This document shows, piece by piece, positions 1-9,876 of a DNA stretch of 39,644 bases (position 1 is the stretch's first letter; the number at the start of each line of letters is the position of its first letter). The position numbers and the translations under genes are program-made. The DNA is from an uncultured Nitrosomonas sp. (GTDB taxonomy: Bacteria; Pseudomonadota; Gammaproteobacteria; Burkholderiales; Nitrosomonadaceae), in the NCBI RefSeq assembly GCF_902826915.1, contig NZ_CADEGP010000020.1, positions 1-39,644 on the forward strand. The letters run 5' to 3'. Below the pieces are notes generated by a model, which was not told the DNA's origin, ran no database searches, and was given only the letters and a program-made list of their open reading frames with translations.

Positions 1-227
1 GGGATTCTTATTTAGCAGTGCATATCTGATTGCTGAATTTCTGAGTAAGCTCTAAGTAGATTTTCAACATTTTTCCGCGACTGATCAGCTTGAGTAAGCG
101 CAAGAAAGTGTTACAATATGAAGATAACTTGGTAATTTTCATGATACACGCCAAATTAAATTCACACATTCACCTAAAAATAATTGGATATCAAGGTGAA
201 TGGAGGCTCAATCCTTAAGGAGAACTT
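1..227 (+). promoter_or_regulatory. rpsB upstream/leader region with sigma70-like promoter
   Basis: This stretch has no convincing gene. A reading frame open from the left edge stops at 55 and is too short to judge. A sigma70-like promoter is visible: TTGAGT at 90-95, a 16-nt spacer, then TACAAT at 112-117. That would leave a leader of roughly 100 nt before rpsB, room for the S2 autoregulation known for rpsB in other bacteria, but I cannot fold it reliably. A strong Shine-Dalgarno, AAGGAG, lies just before the rpsB start. Confidence 0.55.
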
Positions 228-959
228 ATGTCAGTAACTATGCGGCAAATGCTGGAGGCAGGTGTACATTTTGGACATCAAACACGCTTCTGGAACCCCA
301 AAATGGCACCCTATATTTTCGGCCATCGTAATAAAATCCACATTATAAATCTTGAAAAAACCTTGGTGATGTATGAAGAGGCGATGAAATATGTGCGCCA
401 ATTATCAGCAAACAAGGGAGTGATTTTATTTGTTGGTACTAAAAAACAAGCGCGAGATATTGTGCGCGAAGAGGCGATACGTTGCGGATCTCCCTACGTA
501 GACCAGCGATGGTTAGGAGGTATGCTGACTAATTTTAAAACCATTAAACAATCTATCAAGCGTCTACATGAGATGGAAACAATGGTGCAAGATGGAACGT
601 TAGATAAACTGGTAAAAAAAGAAGCGCTTGATCTTCAAAGAGAACTAGATAAGCTAAACAGTAGCTTAGGTGGCATCAAAGACATGAAAGGTTTACCGGA
701 TGCTATATTTATTATCGATGTTGGATATCAAAAAGGAGCCATCACAGAAGCTAGAAAGCTTGGCATCCCTGTAATTGGTGTGGTCGATACCAATCACAAT
801 CCGGAGAATCTGCACTACATTATTCCTGGAAATGACGATTCCAGTCGTGCAATACGCCTATATGCCCGCGGCGCGGCAGATGCCATCCTAGAAGGACGCA
901 ATCAGGCTATTCAAGAAATCGTTGAAATGACTGCTGAAACTGAGGCTGAGGCCGAATAA
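228..959 (+). CDS. rpsB: 30S ribosomal protein S2
   Basis: S2 is a structural protein of the small ribosomal subunit, placed near the head-body junction and needed for S1 binding. The 243-residue product has the family N-terminus ([15 protein letters not shown] near residues 12-26), the KQARDIV and [10 protein letters not shown] segments in the middle, and the conserved [14 protein letters not shown] stretch near residue 180. The length is normal for the family, and the acidic tail (ETEAEAE) is typical. AAGGAG a few bases upstream fixes the ATG. It is the first gene of the rpsB-tsf-pyrH-frr group, with tsf 45 nt downstream, so co-expression of S2 and EF-Ts is expected. Confidence 0.98.
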   Translation: MSVTMRQMLEAGVHFGHQTRFWNPKMAPYIFGHRNKIHIINLEKTLVMYEEAMKYVRQLSANKGVILFVGTKKQARDIVREEAIRCGSPYVDQRWLGGMLTNFKTIKQSIKRLHEMETMVQDGTLDKLVKKEALDLQRELDKLNSSLGGIKDMKGLPDAIFIIDVGYQKGAITEARKLGIPVIGVVDTNHNPENLHYIIPGNDDSSRAIRLYARGAADAILEGRNQAIQEIVEMTAETEAEAE

Positions 960-1004
960 AGTCATATAATTTCTTTTATTAACTAATTGATATCTGGAGT
1001 AAAT

Positions 1005-1889
1005 ATGGCGGAAATTACCGCAAGCATGGTAAAAGAATTGCGTGAAATGACCGGGCTAGGCATGATGGAATGCAAAAAAGCATTGACAGAGACTAGCGGC
1101 GATCTGAAGGCAGCAGAAGATCTATTAAGAATTAAAAGTGGCGCTAAAGCAAGCAAAGCCGCAGGTCGAATTGCGGCAGAAGGTGTAATTGGCGCATATA
1201 TTTCAGCAGACAGAAAATGTGGTGCGCTGGTTGAAGTAAACTGTGAAACAGACTTTGTCGCCAGAAATGAAGATATTATTAATTTCGCCAAAAGCCTCGC
1301 TGAACTAAGTGCAACAAAAAATATAATCGACACCGTTGCTTTAAGTGATGCAGATTTGCCGAGCGGTGAAGCTATTGAAGCAACTCGCAAGGCATTGATT
1401 ATGAAATTGGGTGAGAATATCAGTATTCGCCGTTGTGGTCGCCATGCAACACAAGGACAGTTGGCTTATTATCTTCACGGGACCAAGATTGGCGTAATGG
1501 TAGATTTTACCGGAGGAGATGAAGCTTTAGGCAAAGATCTGGCCATGCACATTGCAGCAAGTAAGCCCATTTGTGTATCTAAAGCGCAAGTATCTACTGA
1601 TGTCTTAGCACACGAGCGCGAGATTTTTACTGCTCAGGCTGCTGAGAGTGGCAAGCCAGCAAATATTATAGAAAAAATGGTTGATGGGCGTATTACAAAA
1701 TATCTTGCTGAAATAACGTTATTAGGTCAGCCTTTTGTAAAAGATCCAGAACAAACGGTAGAAAAATTACTGGCCAGCAAATCTGCAACAGTTAATGATT
1801 TCACTATGTTCGTGGTAGGCGAAGGCATAGAAAAGAAAACTGAGAATTTTGCAGATGAGGTTAAGGCTCAGATGGAACAAGCCAAGTAA
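1005..1889 (+). CDS. tsf: Elongation factor Ts
   Basis: EF-Ts is the guanine-nucleotide exchange factor that recycles EF-Tu-GDP in the cytoplasm. The protein starts with a UBA-like N-terminal domain (about residues 1-45, [19 protein letters not shown]) and then carries the diagnostic TDFVARN motif near residues 82-88 that contacts EF-Tu. At 294 residues the length is normal. The reading frame can be extended to a TTG at 987, but the ATG at 1005 has GGAG at 996-999 and gives the family's usual N-terminus (MAEITASMV), so I chose it. It sits between rpsB and pyrH in the conserved order. Confidence 0.98.
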   Translation: MAEITASMVKELREMTGLGMMECKKALTETSGDLKAAEDLLRIKSGAKASKAAGRIAAEGVIGAYISADRKCGALVEVNCETDFVARNEDIINFAKSLAELSATKNIIDTVALSDADLPSGEAIEATRKALIMKLGENISIRRCGRHATQGQLAYYLHGTKIGVMVDFTGGDEALGKDLAMHIAASKPICVSKAQVSTDVLAHEREIFTAQAAESGKPANIIEKMVDGRITKYLAEITLLGQPFVKDPEQTVEKLLASKSATVNDFTMFVVGEGIEKKTENFADEVKAQMEQAK

Positions 1890-1914
1890 ATTTAGTTTTA
1901 TCAATACATTATCA

Positions 1915-2631
1915 ATGACTGCTGCAATCTATAAACGTATTTTACTGAAACTATCCGGCGAAGCCCTGATGGGTGACGATAAGTATGGTATTAATCATAC
2001 TGTCATGGGAAGAATTGTTTCTGAGATTGAGGAAGTTAGCAAACTAGGGATTGAAATTGCCATTGTCGTTGGTGGTGGAAATATTTTTCGCGGGATGAAG
2101 TCAGCCAATGACGGATTGGAACGCGTTACTGCGGATTATATGGGCATGTTAGCTACTGTAATGAATGCCTTAGCACTGCAAGATGCGATGAAAATGGCCG
2201 GTCTGGTGCCGCGAATACAATCCGCTTTACGCATTGAGCAAGTTGTAGAACCTTATATCCGTGGACGTGCTATGCGTTATCTGAAAGATGGCAAGATAGT
2301 CATATTTGCGGCAGGTACCGGTAATCCGTTTTTTACCACTGATACCGCAGCTGCTTTGCGCGGCATGGAAATGAATGTAGATATCATGTTGAAAGCTACT
2401 AAAGTAGATGGAATCTATACTAGCGATCCTAAAATTGATCCTGAGGCAACACGTTTCCACAAATTAACATTTGACGAAGCTATTGCCAAGAATTTACAGG
2501 TAATGGATGCGACGGCATTAACACTGTGCCGTGACCAGAAACTACCGCTTAGCGTATTTAGTATTTTCAAGGCTGGTGCACTTAAACGTATAATAACAGG
2601 CGAGGACGAAGGAACTTTGGTAACAGTCTGA
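1915..2631 (+). CDS. pyrH: Uridylate kinase (UMP kinase)
   Basis: PyrH phosphorylates UMP to UDP with ATP, the committed step toward pyrimidine triphosphates. It is a hexameric amino-acid-kinase-fold enzyme unrelated to eukaryotic UMP/CMP kinase. Visible features are the N-terminal [12 protein letters not shown] nucleotide-binding strand, the [10 protein letters not shown] loop, and the [13 protein letters not shown] segment near residue 160. The frame is open back into tsf at 1849, but the ATG at 1915 gives the standard N-terminus and 238 residues, close to the E. coli length. The start lies 25 nt after the tsf stop and lacks a strong Shine-Dalgarno, so translation may partly depend on coupling. 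frr follows after 49 nt. Confidence 0.97.
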   Translation: MTAAIYKRILLKLSGEALMGDDKYGINHTVMGRIVSEIEEVSKLGIEIAIVVGGGNIFRGMKSANDGLERVTADYMGMLATVMNALALQDAMKMAGLVPRIQSALRIEQVVEPYIRGRAMRYLKDGKIVIFAAGTGNPFFTTDTAAALRGMEMNVDIMLKATKVDGIYTSDPKIDPEATRFHKLTFDEAIAKNLQVMDATALTLCRDQKLPLSVFSIFKAGALKRIITGEDEGTLVTV

Positions 2632-2680
2632 GTGAACGATAATTGAAACCTTGAAAATCGAAGTATGAGGGAACGATATT

Positions 2681-3238
2681 ATGATTGCCGATGTAAAAAA
2701 ATCTGCTGAACAAAAAATGCAAAAAAGTCTTGAAGCATTAAAAGCAGATCTAAGTAAAGTCAGAAGCGGACGGGCTCATACGGGATTTTTAGATCATATC
2801 ACCGTGGATTATTACGGAACACAAACGCCCATTAATCAGGTAGCCAATATCAACCTAATTGATGCACGCACGATCGGCGTAATTCCCTGGGAAAAGAAAA
2901 TGAGTGGTGCGATTGAAAAAGCCATTCGTGAATCTGATTTAGGTTTAAATCCTATGCCTGTAGGTGAGACTATTCGCGTACCCATGCCTTCTCTCACTGA
3001 AGAGCGTCGCCGCGATCTGATTAAAGTAGTTAAGCAAGAGGCAGAGCATGTCCGTGTCGCAATGCGTAATATTCGCCGAGATGCTAATACTCACTTGAAA
3101 GATTTACTAAAATCCAAAGAAATTTCTGAAGATGATGAGCGTCGCGGTCAAGATGACATTCAAAAATTAACTGATCGCTATATCGCGGAAATAGATAAAA
3201 TTTTGCAAACCAAGGAAACCGAACTAATGGCTGTTTGA
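2681..3238 (+). CDS. frr: Ribosome recycling factor
   Basis: RRF works with EF-G to split post-termination ribosomes. The 185-residue product has the family's exact length and its long three-helix bundle pattern. The conserved segment [16 protein letters not shown] lies near residues 25-40, and the [15 protein letters not shown] and [12 protein letters not shown] segments lie in the second half. A GAGGGA stretch upstream of the ATG serves as ribosome binding site. The gene ends one base before uppS begins, which suggests tight coupling between translation genes and the downstream lipid-precursor genes. Confidence 0.98.
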   Translation: MIADVKKSAEQKMQKSLEALKADLSKVRSGRAHTGFLDHITVDYYGTQTPINQVANINLIDARTIGVIPWEKKMSGAIEKAIRESDLGLNPMPVGETIRVPMPSLTEERRRDLIKVVKQEAEHVRVAMRNIRRDANTHLKDLLKSKEISEDDERRGQDDIQKLTDRYIAEIDKILQTKETELMAV

Positions 3239-3239
3239 T

Positions 3240-3995
3240 ATGCCGCAAGGTCTAAGCTCAACTAGAGAAATACCTAAAACTGGCTCAATACCAAAACATA
3301 TTGCTATTATTATGGATGGTAATGGCCGTTGGGCTCAAACTCGCTATATGCCTCGGATCGCTGGACATAAACAAGGTGTTGAAACAGTTCGTAGTATTAT
3401 CAAAGCATGTATAGAGCGTAATATACCATACCTAACTTTATTTGCTTTTAGCAGTGAAAATTGGCGACGCCCAACAGATGAAGTAATATCTTTAATGCAG
3501 CTTTTCCTTAGCGCATTGGAACAAGAAATCTCTCGCCTGCATGAAAACGGTATTTGCTTCAAAGTTATCGGTGATTTATCAAAATTTGAGCCCAGGATAA
3601 TAGAATGCATCCGTGTTGGCGAACAGCTAACCGCAGAAAATAAACGTCTTACCTTCACTATAGCTGCCAACTACGGCGGGCGCTGGGATATCATGCAAGC
3701 CGTACATAAAATGATGGCACAATCAGCTGAGCTACCCTTAAATTTTGAAGAAGAAAATTTAGCGCAATATCTTGCGCTGAGCTATGCCCCTGAACCGGAT
3801 TTGTTTATTCGAACTGGTGGAGAATATCGCATCAGCAATTTTTTATTATGGCAGCTCGCTTATACTGAATTGTATTTCACCGATACATTATGGCCTGATT
3901 TCGATGAGCATGAACTTGAACGAGCAATCCAATCTTATCAGCAACGTGAACGTCGGTTTGGCTGCACCAGTGAACAGATTCAAGTAGCAGGATAA
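3240..3995 (+). CDS. uppS: Undecaprenyl diphosphate synthase (cis-prenyltransferase)
   Basis: UppS extends farnesyl diphosphate with eight isopentenyl units to make the C55 carrier lipid used for peptidoglycan and surface polysaccharides. The 251-residue protein shows HIAIIMDGNGRWAQ near residues 20-33 with catalytic Asp26, FAFSSENWRRP near residue 73, and the C-terminal EPDLFIRTGGEYRISNFLLW with the diphosphate-binding arginines. The E in RTGGEYR and neighbouring residues match the family. It begins one base after frr and is followed by cdsA after 13 nt. Dxr, three genes down, feeds the same isoprenoid pathway. Confidence 0.97.
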   Translation: MPQGLSSTREIPKTGSIPKHIAIIMDGNGRWAQTRYMPRIAGHKQGVETVRSIIKACIERNIPYLTLFAFSSENWRRPTDEVISLMQLFLSALEQEISRLHENGICFKVIGDLSKFEPRIIECIRVGEQLTAENKRLTFTIAANYGGRWDIMQAVHKMMAQSAELPLNFEEENLAQYLALSYAPEPDLFIRTGGEYRISNFLLWQLAYTELYFTDTLWPDFDEHELERAIQSYQQRERRFGCTSEQIQVAG

Positions 3996-4008
3996 AAGAT
4001 CACCTTTC

Positions 4009-4833
4009 ATGCTTAAAACCCGTGTCCTTACTGCAGTTATTATTCTTCCTTTGTTCTTATCCGCGTTATTTTTGTTACAGGATATTTTTTGGGCTATCGT
4101 ACTACTTGCACTTTCGATTATCGGATCTCGCGAATGGAGTCGATTGGCCGGGTTTTCAGTAAGAAATACAATAATTTTTATGCTCCTGACTACCCTTGCA
4201 GGAGGGGAATTATTGTTTCAAATGAGTGAATCTATAAAAACTAATGCATATTCTGCTGATTTGATCTGGGTCTATGCCTTATCAGTGGTTTTCTGGATTA
4301 TTGGTGTACCACCGTATCTGAAGCAAGTTTACACGATAAAAAATCCATTGATCTTAATGCTAATCGGTTGGATACTATTGTTACCCACCTGTCTCGCACT
4401 TTATCAACTACGTGCTATCAGTCCGCTACTTTTATTGGGCCTTATGGCAACAATCTGGATTTCCGATACAGCAGCTTATTTCACAGGAAAAACATTTGGC
4501 AAACACAAACTTGCTAACCAAATTAGTCCGAACAAAACTTGGGAAGGTGTCGCCGGAGCCTTAGTTGCAGTATTAGTTTACGGTCTGATCTGGGACCTCT
4601 GGCTTACTGAGGAATCATTAGCAACACTATTAATACCACTGCTTTTATTGATGACCATATTAGGCATTATCGGAGATTTATACGAATCACTTATGAAGCG
4701 TCATGCTGGTGTTAAGGATAGTGGAAATATTTTGCCGGGCCATGGTGGTATTTTAGATCGAATTGATGCTTTAATTTCATCGTTGCCATTTGCCATTCTG
4801 GCCTTACTAATTTTTTATTCTCCCGTGTCATGA
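4009..4833 (+). CDS. cdsA: Phosphatidate cytidylyltransferase (CDP-diglyceride synthase)
   Basis: CdsA makes CDP-diacylglycerol from CTP and phosphatidic acid at the inner membrane, the branch point for bacterial phospholipids. The 274-residue protein is highly hydrophobic, with multiple membrane helices starting at residue 5. It ends with the family signature GDLYESLMKRHAGVKDSGN followed by LPGHGGILDRIDA (about residues 222-254). SDTAAYFTGKTFGKHKL in the middle is also typical. Its stop codon overlaps the dxr start (ATGA), so the two are translationally coupled. Confidence 0.96.
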   Translation: MLKTRVLTAVIILPLFLSALFLLQDIFWAIVLLALSIIGSREWSRLAGFSVRNTIIFMLLTTLAGGELLFQMSESIKTNAYSADLIWVYALSVVFWIIGVPPYLKQVYTIKNPLILMLIGWILLLPTCLALYQLRAISPLLLLGLMATIWISDTAAYFTGKTFGKHKLANQISPNKTWEGVAGALVAVLVYGLIWDLWLTEESLATLLIPLLLLMTILGIIGDLYESLMKRHAGVKDSGNILPGHGGILDRIDALISSLPFAILALLIFYSPVS

Positions 4834-6017
4834 AAACAATCCGTCAAATCACTATACTTGGCTCCACCGGCAGTATTGGGGAAAGCACTTTGGACGTTAT
4901 CGCACGCCATCCTGATCGTTTTCAGGCTTTTGCATTAACTGCCAATAATAATGTTGAAAAAATGTTATCGCAGTGCCGACGTTTTCAACCAAGATTTGCA
5001 GTTATGCTGGATCAGAAAAGCTCTAAGCAGCTTGCTAACGCAATTAACACAGTGAATATCAAGACGGAAGTTTTATCAGGAATAGAATCTTTAGAAAAGG
5101 TCGCTTCTCTTCCAGAGGTTGATACCGTAATGGCGGCCATCGTTGGAGCTGCCGGTATTCGTCCAACATTCGCCGCAGCGCAGGCAGGGAAACTAGTATT
5201 GTTAGCCAATAAAGAAACGCTGGTAATGGCCGGCCGTATTTTTACGGATTTGGTAAAAAAACACCATGCCACACTGTTGCCAATTGATAGCGAACATAAC
5301 GCAATCTATCAATCACTGCCACATCACTTCAATGGGAATTTAGCAGCAGCAGGCGTCAGCCACATACTGCTCACAGCTTCGGGCGGACCGTTTCGATGTG
5401 CGTCATTAGATTCCCTGGAGAGCGTGACTCCGGAACAAGCATGCGCTCACCCTAATTGGGATATGGGACAGAAAATTTCCGTAGATTCCGCTACCATGAT
5501 GAATAAAGGACTAGAAGTCATCGAAGCGCATTGGTTGTTTGAAGCCCCTCCAGATAAAATTCAAGTAGTCATCCACCCACAAAGTGTGATCCACTCTATG
5601 GTTGCGTATGTAGATGGCTCGGTTATCGCGCAACTTGGCAATCCAGATATGCGAACCCCGATCGCACATGCGATGGGCTATCCTGAGCGAATAGAAAGTG
5701 GAGTATCGGCATTAGACATGTTTAAGGTTGCCCATCTTGATTTTGAACAACCTGATTTTAAAAGATTTCCATGCCTGGACTTAGCTTATCAAGCGCTGCA
5801 TGCCGGTGGCAATATGCCAGCAGTATTGAATGCCGCCAATGAAATAGCAGTAGAATCTTTTCTTCAAAAACGCATGGCATTTACAGCTATTCCCATCATG
5901 ATTAAACATGTTATGCAGACAATACAGCGAGAAGAAATGATGACACTGGATGATGTTTTAAGAACAGACAAGCTGGCTCGCGCTAAGTCACACGAATGGC
6001 TGGCTAATTTACAATAG
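4830..6017 (+). CDS. dxr: 1-deoxy-D-xylulose 5-phosphate reductoisomerase
   Basis: Dxr (IspC) converts DXP to MEP with NADPH, the first committed step of the non-mevalonate isoprenoid pathway. The N-terminal Rossmann motif GSTGSIGESTLDVI is at residues 11-24. The metal/substrate region includes IDSEHNAIYQ, ASGGPFR, and VDSATMMNKGLEVIEAHWLF, then a C-terminal segment with GNPDMRTPIAHAMGYPERI. The 395-residue length is normal. The ATG overlaps the cdsA stop by four bases. A 153-nt gap follows before rseP, the first clear break in the cluster. Confidence 0.98.
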   Translation: MKTIRQITILGSTGSIGESTLDVIARHPDRFQAFALTANNNVEKMLSQCRRFQPRFAVMLDQKSSKQLANAINTVNIKTEVLSGIESLEKVASLPEVDTVMAAIVGAAGIRPTFAAAQAGKLVLLANKETLVMAGRIFTDLVKKHHATLLPIDSEHNAIYQSLPHHFNGNLAAAGVSHILLTASGGPFRCASLDSLESVTPEQACAHPNWDMGQKISVDSATMMNKGLEVIEAHWLFEAPPDKIQVVIHPQSVIHSMVAYVDGSVIAQLGNPDMRTPIAHAMGYPERIESGVSALDMFKVAHLDFEQPDFKRFPCLDLAYQALHAGGNMPAVLNAANEIAVESFLQKRMAFTAIPIMIKHVMQTIQREEMMTLDDVLRTDKLARAKSHEWLANLQ

Positions 6018-6170
6018 GCGTGTCAAGTAAGAAAATATGTGGGTAAGTGACCCGATTCAATTTTTCTTAATTAATAGTAGCATCCCTGCAATTATTTTTA
6101 GTAGCAATAAGATGAAAAATATCGGGAAGTTAAAATTAATCCACACTGACTCCAACAGGAATCACTAGAT

Positions 6171-7538
6171 ATGTCAATAACTTACACAATTATTTTTTTT
6201 ATTATTGCCTTAGGCACACTGATAACTTTTCACGAATTTGGCCATTATTTGGTAGCACGATGGAATGGTGTAAAAGTATTACGGTTTTGCATTGGATTTG
6301 GTCAACCCATCTTTCGCAGGCGATGGGGAAAAGACCAGACTGAATGGGTAGTTGCCGCGATTCCATTAGGTGGTTATGTCAAGATGCTCGATGAAAATGA
6401 AGGCAAAGTGGCATCTGAAGACTTACCTCGTGCTTTTAACCGCCAGCCGGTAGCTCGTCGTTTTGCAATCGTCGCAGCCGGCCCCATTGCCAATTTCTTG
6501 CTAGCCATTGTTCTATATTGGTTACTTTTTATTCTAGGTGTTCCTGGAATGAAACCCATACTTGGTCCAGTCGAACCCGCCACACCTGCTGCCAAGGCAG
6601 AATTTGTATTAGGCGAAACCATTGTCAGCATAGAAAATGAACCCGTTGCAAGCTGGCAGGATGCGCGCTGGGCTTTATTGCGGCATGCCATCAATCGGTC
6701 AGCTGATGTAAAAGTGCAAACCATTAATGATAGGGGTGAAAATAATTTGCGGCAGCTGGATTTAAGCCAAGTCGATCCCGATAAGCTCAATGAAAATTTT
6801 CCCGGTATCATAGGATTTAGCAGTTACCAACCGGTAATAAAACCCGTAATCGGACAAGTTATTTCTGAAGGCGCTGGTTCTCATGCTGGCTTGTTGACCG
6901 GTGATGAAATTATTGCGGTCAATCATACTGAGATACATACCTGGATGGATTTCGTGCAAGAAATACGCACAAACCCCGAACGCTCATTAGAACTGGATAT
7001 TTTACGCAATGATCAAATGATCATGCTGACGATTACCCCTGAGTCAACCATAGAGCATGGTAAGCGAGTGGGCAAGATAGGAGTTGCGCCCATCGTCAAT
7101 CAAGCAGAATTTGAAGAATTGCTTGTTACTGTCAGTTATTCACCTGGCAAAGCGTTACAGAAAGCCGCCGAGAAAACCTGGGAAACAACTGTACTGACAT
7201 TACAAATGCTCTCAAAGATGATTACGGGTGATGTATCCTGGAAAAATATCAGCGGACCGATCTCTATTGCTGATTATGCCGGACAATCGGCACAAATGGG
7301 GTTAGTATCTTATCTCGCTTTTCTTGCACTGATCAGTGTTAGTATTGGTGTGTTAAATTTATTGCCAATTCCAATACTCGATGGTGGGCATCTCATGTAT
7401 TATCTTATTGAAATAGTCAAAGGAAGTCCGGTTTCAGATAAAACAATAATAATTGGTCAAAAAATTGGCTTGCTTATGCTGTTTACACTCATGACGTTTG
7501 CCATCTACAACGATATTAGTCGGCTTATTACTGGTTAA
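6171..7538 (+). CDS. rseP: RIP metalloprotease RseP (site-2 protease)
   Basis: RseP is an inner-membrane zinc protease that cleaves anti-sigma factors such as RseA within the membrane and clears signal-peptide remnants. The zinc motif HEFGH is at residues 21-25 in the first membrane helix. The third zinc ligand lies in LLPIPILDGGH at about 397-407 (Asp404). Two PDZ-like segments lie between about residues 115 and 300, and GPIAN near residue 106 is also typical. The 455-residue length is normal. An AGGA-containing site precedes the ATG. bamA follows three bases after the stop, so protease and outer-membrane assembly factor are co-transcribed. Confidence 0.97.
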   Translation: MSITYTIIFFIIALGTLITFHEFGHYLVARWNGVKVLRFCIGFGQPIFRRRWGKDQTEWVVAAIPLGGYVKMLDENEGKVASEDLPRAFNRQPVARRFAIVAAGPIANFLLAIVLYWLLFILGVPGMKPILGPVEPATPAAKAEFVLGETIVSIENEPVASWQDARWALLRHAINRSADVKVQTINDRGENNLRQLDLSQVDPDKLNENFPGIIGFSSYQPVIKPVIGQVISEGAGSHAGLLTGDEIIAVNHTEIHTWMDFVQEIRTNPERSLELDILRNDQMIMLTITPESTIEHGKRVGKIGVAPIVNQAEFEELLVTVSYSPGKALQKAAEKTWETTVLTLQMLSKMITGDVSWKNISGPISIADYAGQSAQMGLVSYLAFLALISVSIGVLNLLPIPILDGGHLMYYLIEIVKGSPVSDKTIIIGQKIGLLMLFTLMTFAIYNDISRLITG

Positions 7539-7541
7539 ATA

Positions 7542-9854
7542 ATGAAATTCCAGTATTTCTTTGCATTTATCAGCTTATTCTGTGCATTTTCATCTTGGGC
7601 CGACGATTCTTTCATTGTTGAGGATATTCGTGTTGAAGGCATACAACGTACTGAGGCAGGTACTGTATTTAGTTATCTGCCCATTAAAGTCGGTGAAGTG
7701 TTGGACGCAGAAAAAGCGACAGAGGCGATTAAAGCGCTATTTGCAACCGGTTTTTTTAAAGATGTAAAATTAAAGAATGAAAATAACATTCTGATTGTAG
7801 AAGTTGTCGAACGTCCTGCTATTGCAGAAATCAGCATCAATGGCGCCAAAGAATTTGAGAAGGATAAACTGCTTGAAGGCTTAAAGCAGGCGGGTATATC
7901 CGAATCCCGAATTTTCAGTCGTTCACTTCTGGAGCGAGCCGAACTGGAATTAAAACGACAATATATTAGTCGCGGCAAATATGCCGTCAAAATTACGACC
8001 ACTTCAACGCCACTGGAACGTAATCGTGTCGGAATAAATTTTGATATTAATGAAGGCCGTACCGCGAGAATAAAAAGAATAAGTTTTGTTGGCAACGAAA
8101 AATTCATTGATAAGGAATTGCGCGGCTTACTGGTTTTAAGAAGACCCGACCTGCTCAGCTGGTTCACTAAAAACGATCAGTATTCAAAGCAAAAACTCTC
8201 CGCAGACCTTGAGACACTTCGCTCGTATTATCTTGATCGAGGTTACCTAGAATTCAATATCGAATCCACTCAAGTTTCTATAACGCCTGATTTACGCGAC
8301 ATCTATATCACAATCAACATAACCGAAGGTGCTCAATATTCAATCTCCGATATTAAGGTAGCAGGAGAAACCATCGTACCTGAAGAAGAAATACACAAAC
8401 TGATATTACTAAAGAATGGAGACGTTTTTGTACGCGAGAAACTAACTGAATCTATTAAATTAATAACGGATCGACTAGGTGATGACGGCTATGCTTTTGC
8501 TAATGTTAATGCTTCCCCCGAGATAGATTATGAAAATCGGCAGGCTGCTTTCACATTTTTTATTGATCCAGGCAAGCGAGTTTATGTTCGCCGTATCGAT
8601 ATTGAAGGTAACGATCGCACCCGCGATGAAGTCATACGCCGCGAATTTCGTCAAATGGAAGGGGCTTGGCATTCCACAAGTCAAATTAATCTCTCTAAAG
8701 TCAGAGTTGATCGTTTAGGTTTTTTCAACAGTGTCAATGTAGAAACGCCAGCGGTACCTGATAAAACCGACCAGGTCGACATAAAAGTCAGAGTTGAAGA
8801 ACGACCCACCGGATCTATTATGTTTGGCGCAGGCTACTCTGATCGTCAAGGGATCATTCTAAACGCTTCAATTTCTCAGAATAATATTTTCGGCACTGGC
8901 AATTTTTTTAGCCTTGATGCTAACCGAGGTGCCATTAACGAAACCTACTCTGCATCTTTTACCAATCCTTATGCCACAGTTGATGGCCTAAGCTTTGGTC
9001 TGGATGCATACAAGCGCGTTTTGGATACGCGTGCATTAACACAGTTTGGCGCATTCAAAACAGATACTTTAGGTGCCGGTTTTAGGTTTGGAGTGCCCAT
9101 CGCAGAAAACGATATTGTTTCCCTTGGCTTGGCTGCAGAAAATACCTCGATCGATACATTTGCAAACAGTCCACAGCGTTACAGGGATTTTGTTACCGAA
9201 TTTGGTGAAACAACTAATAATTTTCCAGCAACCATAAGCTGGGCGCGCGACCGGCGTGATAGCGCAATTTGGCCAACCTCTGGAACAACTCATCGACTAT
9301 TTGGTGAAATCAGTGTGCCGGGTGGAGATTTAAACTACTACAAAGTCAGTTACAACCAGAGGTGGTACTTTCCGATTACTGATTTCTTTACGCTTCTGGT
9401 AAATACGGAATTCGGCTATGGTGATGGTTACAAAGGAAAGAATCTTCCTTTCTTCAAAAACTTTTTTGCTGGGGGTAATAACTCAGTAAGGGGCTATGAT
9501 CTTAATTCTTTAGGTCCCCGTGATGACACACTGCTTCCCGGTAACATCACTACTGTCAATCGAAGATTGCTAGCAGTAGGCGCTAGCAAGCGTGTAGTCG
9601 GAAATATTGAGCTGATGTTCCCAGTTCCATTCCTGCGAGATGATCGATCATTACGCTTTAGCGTGTTTGTTGATGGAGGTACTACATTTAACCAATTCAA
9701 TCAACTGAACAATTTCATGCGTTATTCAACCGGTATTGCGTTAACCTGGGTATCCCCCATGGGACCATTGAAAGTAAGTCTAGCAGAGCCATTAAATGAT
9801 GTGCCGGCGGATAACCTGCAAAGATTCCAATTCATGTTCGGTCAACAATTCTAA
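7542..9854 (+). CDS. bamA: Outer membrane protein assembly factor BamA
   Basis: BamA is the Omp85 core of the BAM complex that folds beta-barrel proteins into the outer membrane. The 770-residue protein has a signal peptide (cleavage likely after Ala20, ...SSWA/DD) and five POTRA repeats over roughly residues 22-425. A 16-strand barrel follows, with the conserved SVRGYDLNSLGPRD loop in the last third. It ends in phenylalanine (FMFGQQF), the outer-membrane sorting signal. The start is three bases after rseP. The skp/ompH chaperone gene follows, as in most proteobacteria. Confidence 0.98.
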   Translation: MKFQYFFAFISLFCAFSSWADDSFIVEDIRVEGIQRTEAGTVFSYLPIKVGEVLDAEKATEAIKALFATGFFKDVKLKNENNILIVEVVERPAIAEISINGAKEFEKDKLLEGLKQAGISESRIFSRSLLERAELELKRQYISRGKYAVKITTTSTPLERNRVGINFDINEGRTARIKRISFVGNEKFIDKELRGLLVLRRPDLLSWFTKNDQYSKQKLSADLETLRSYYLDRGYLEFNIESTQVSITPDLRDIYITINITEGAQYSISDIKVAGETIVPEEEIHKLILLKNGDVFVREKLTESIKLITDRLGDDGYAFANVNASPEIDYENRQAAFTFFIDPGKRVYVRRIDIEGNDRTRDEVIRREFRQMEGAWHSTSQINLSKVRVDRLGFFNSVNVETPAVPDKTDQVDIKVRVEERPTGSIMFGAGYSDRQGIILNASISQNNIFGTGNFFSLDANRGAINETYSASFTNPYATVDGLSFGLDAYKRVLDTRALTQFGAFKTDTLGAGFRFGVPIAENDIVSLGLAAENTSIDTFANSPQRYRDFVTEFGETTNNFPATISWARDRRDSAIWPTSGTTHRLFGEISVPGGDLNYYKVSYNQRWYFPITDFFTLLVNTEFGYGDGYKGKNLPFFKNFFAGGNNSVRGYDLNSLGPRDDTLLPGNITTVNRRLLAVGASKRVVGNIELMFPVPFLRDDRSLRFSVFVDGGTTFNQFNQLNNFMRYSTGIALTWVSPMGPLKVSLAEPLNDVPADNLQRFQFMFGQQF

Positions 9855-9876
9855 TTTCTGTCGAGTACTGCTTCAG

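Noticed and set aside
2..55. Open frame from the left edge as a gene tail
   Set aside because: Only 17 codons, no recognisable motif, and no other frame supports an upstream gene end.
1849..1914. Extended N-terminus of pyrH overlapping tsf
   Set aside because: The standard UMP kinase N-terminus begins at the ATG at 1915; the extension reads tsf codons in another frame.
6124..6152. Possible sigmaE promoter before rseP (GGAAGTT ... CTGACT)
   Set aside because: The spacing between the two elements is wrong for sigmaE (about 14 instead of 16 nt) and the -10 match is poor.
8475..8718. Antisense and alternative-frame ORFs inside bamA, gyrB, mutS, mscK and others
   Set aside because: All overlap strong family matches and show low-complexity or biased composition expected for shadow frames.
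9796..9876. Extended N-terminus of the Skp frame inside bamA
   Set aside because: The added residues (MMCRRITCKDSNSC...) are not protein-like and precede a proper signal peptide that begins at GTG 9877.
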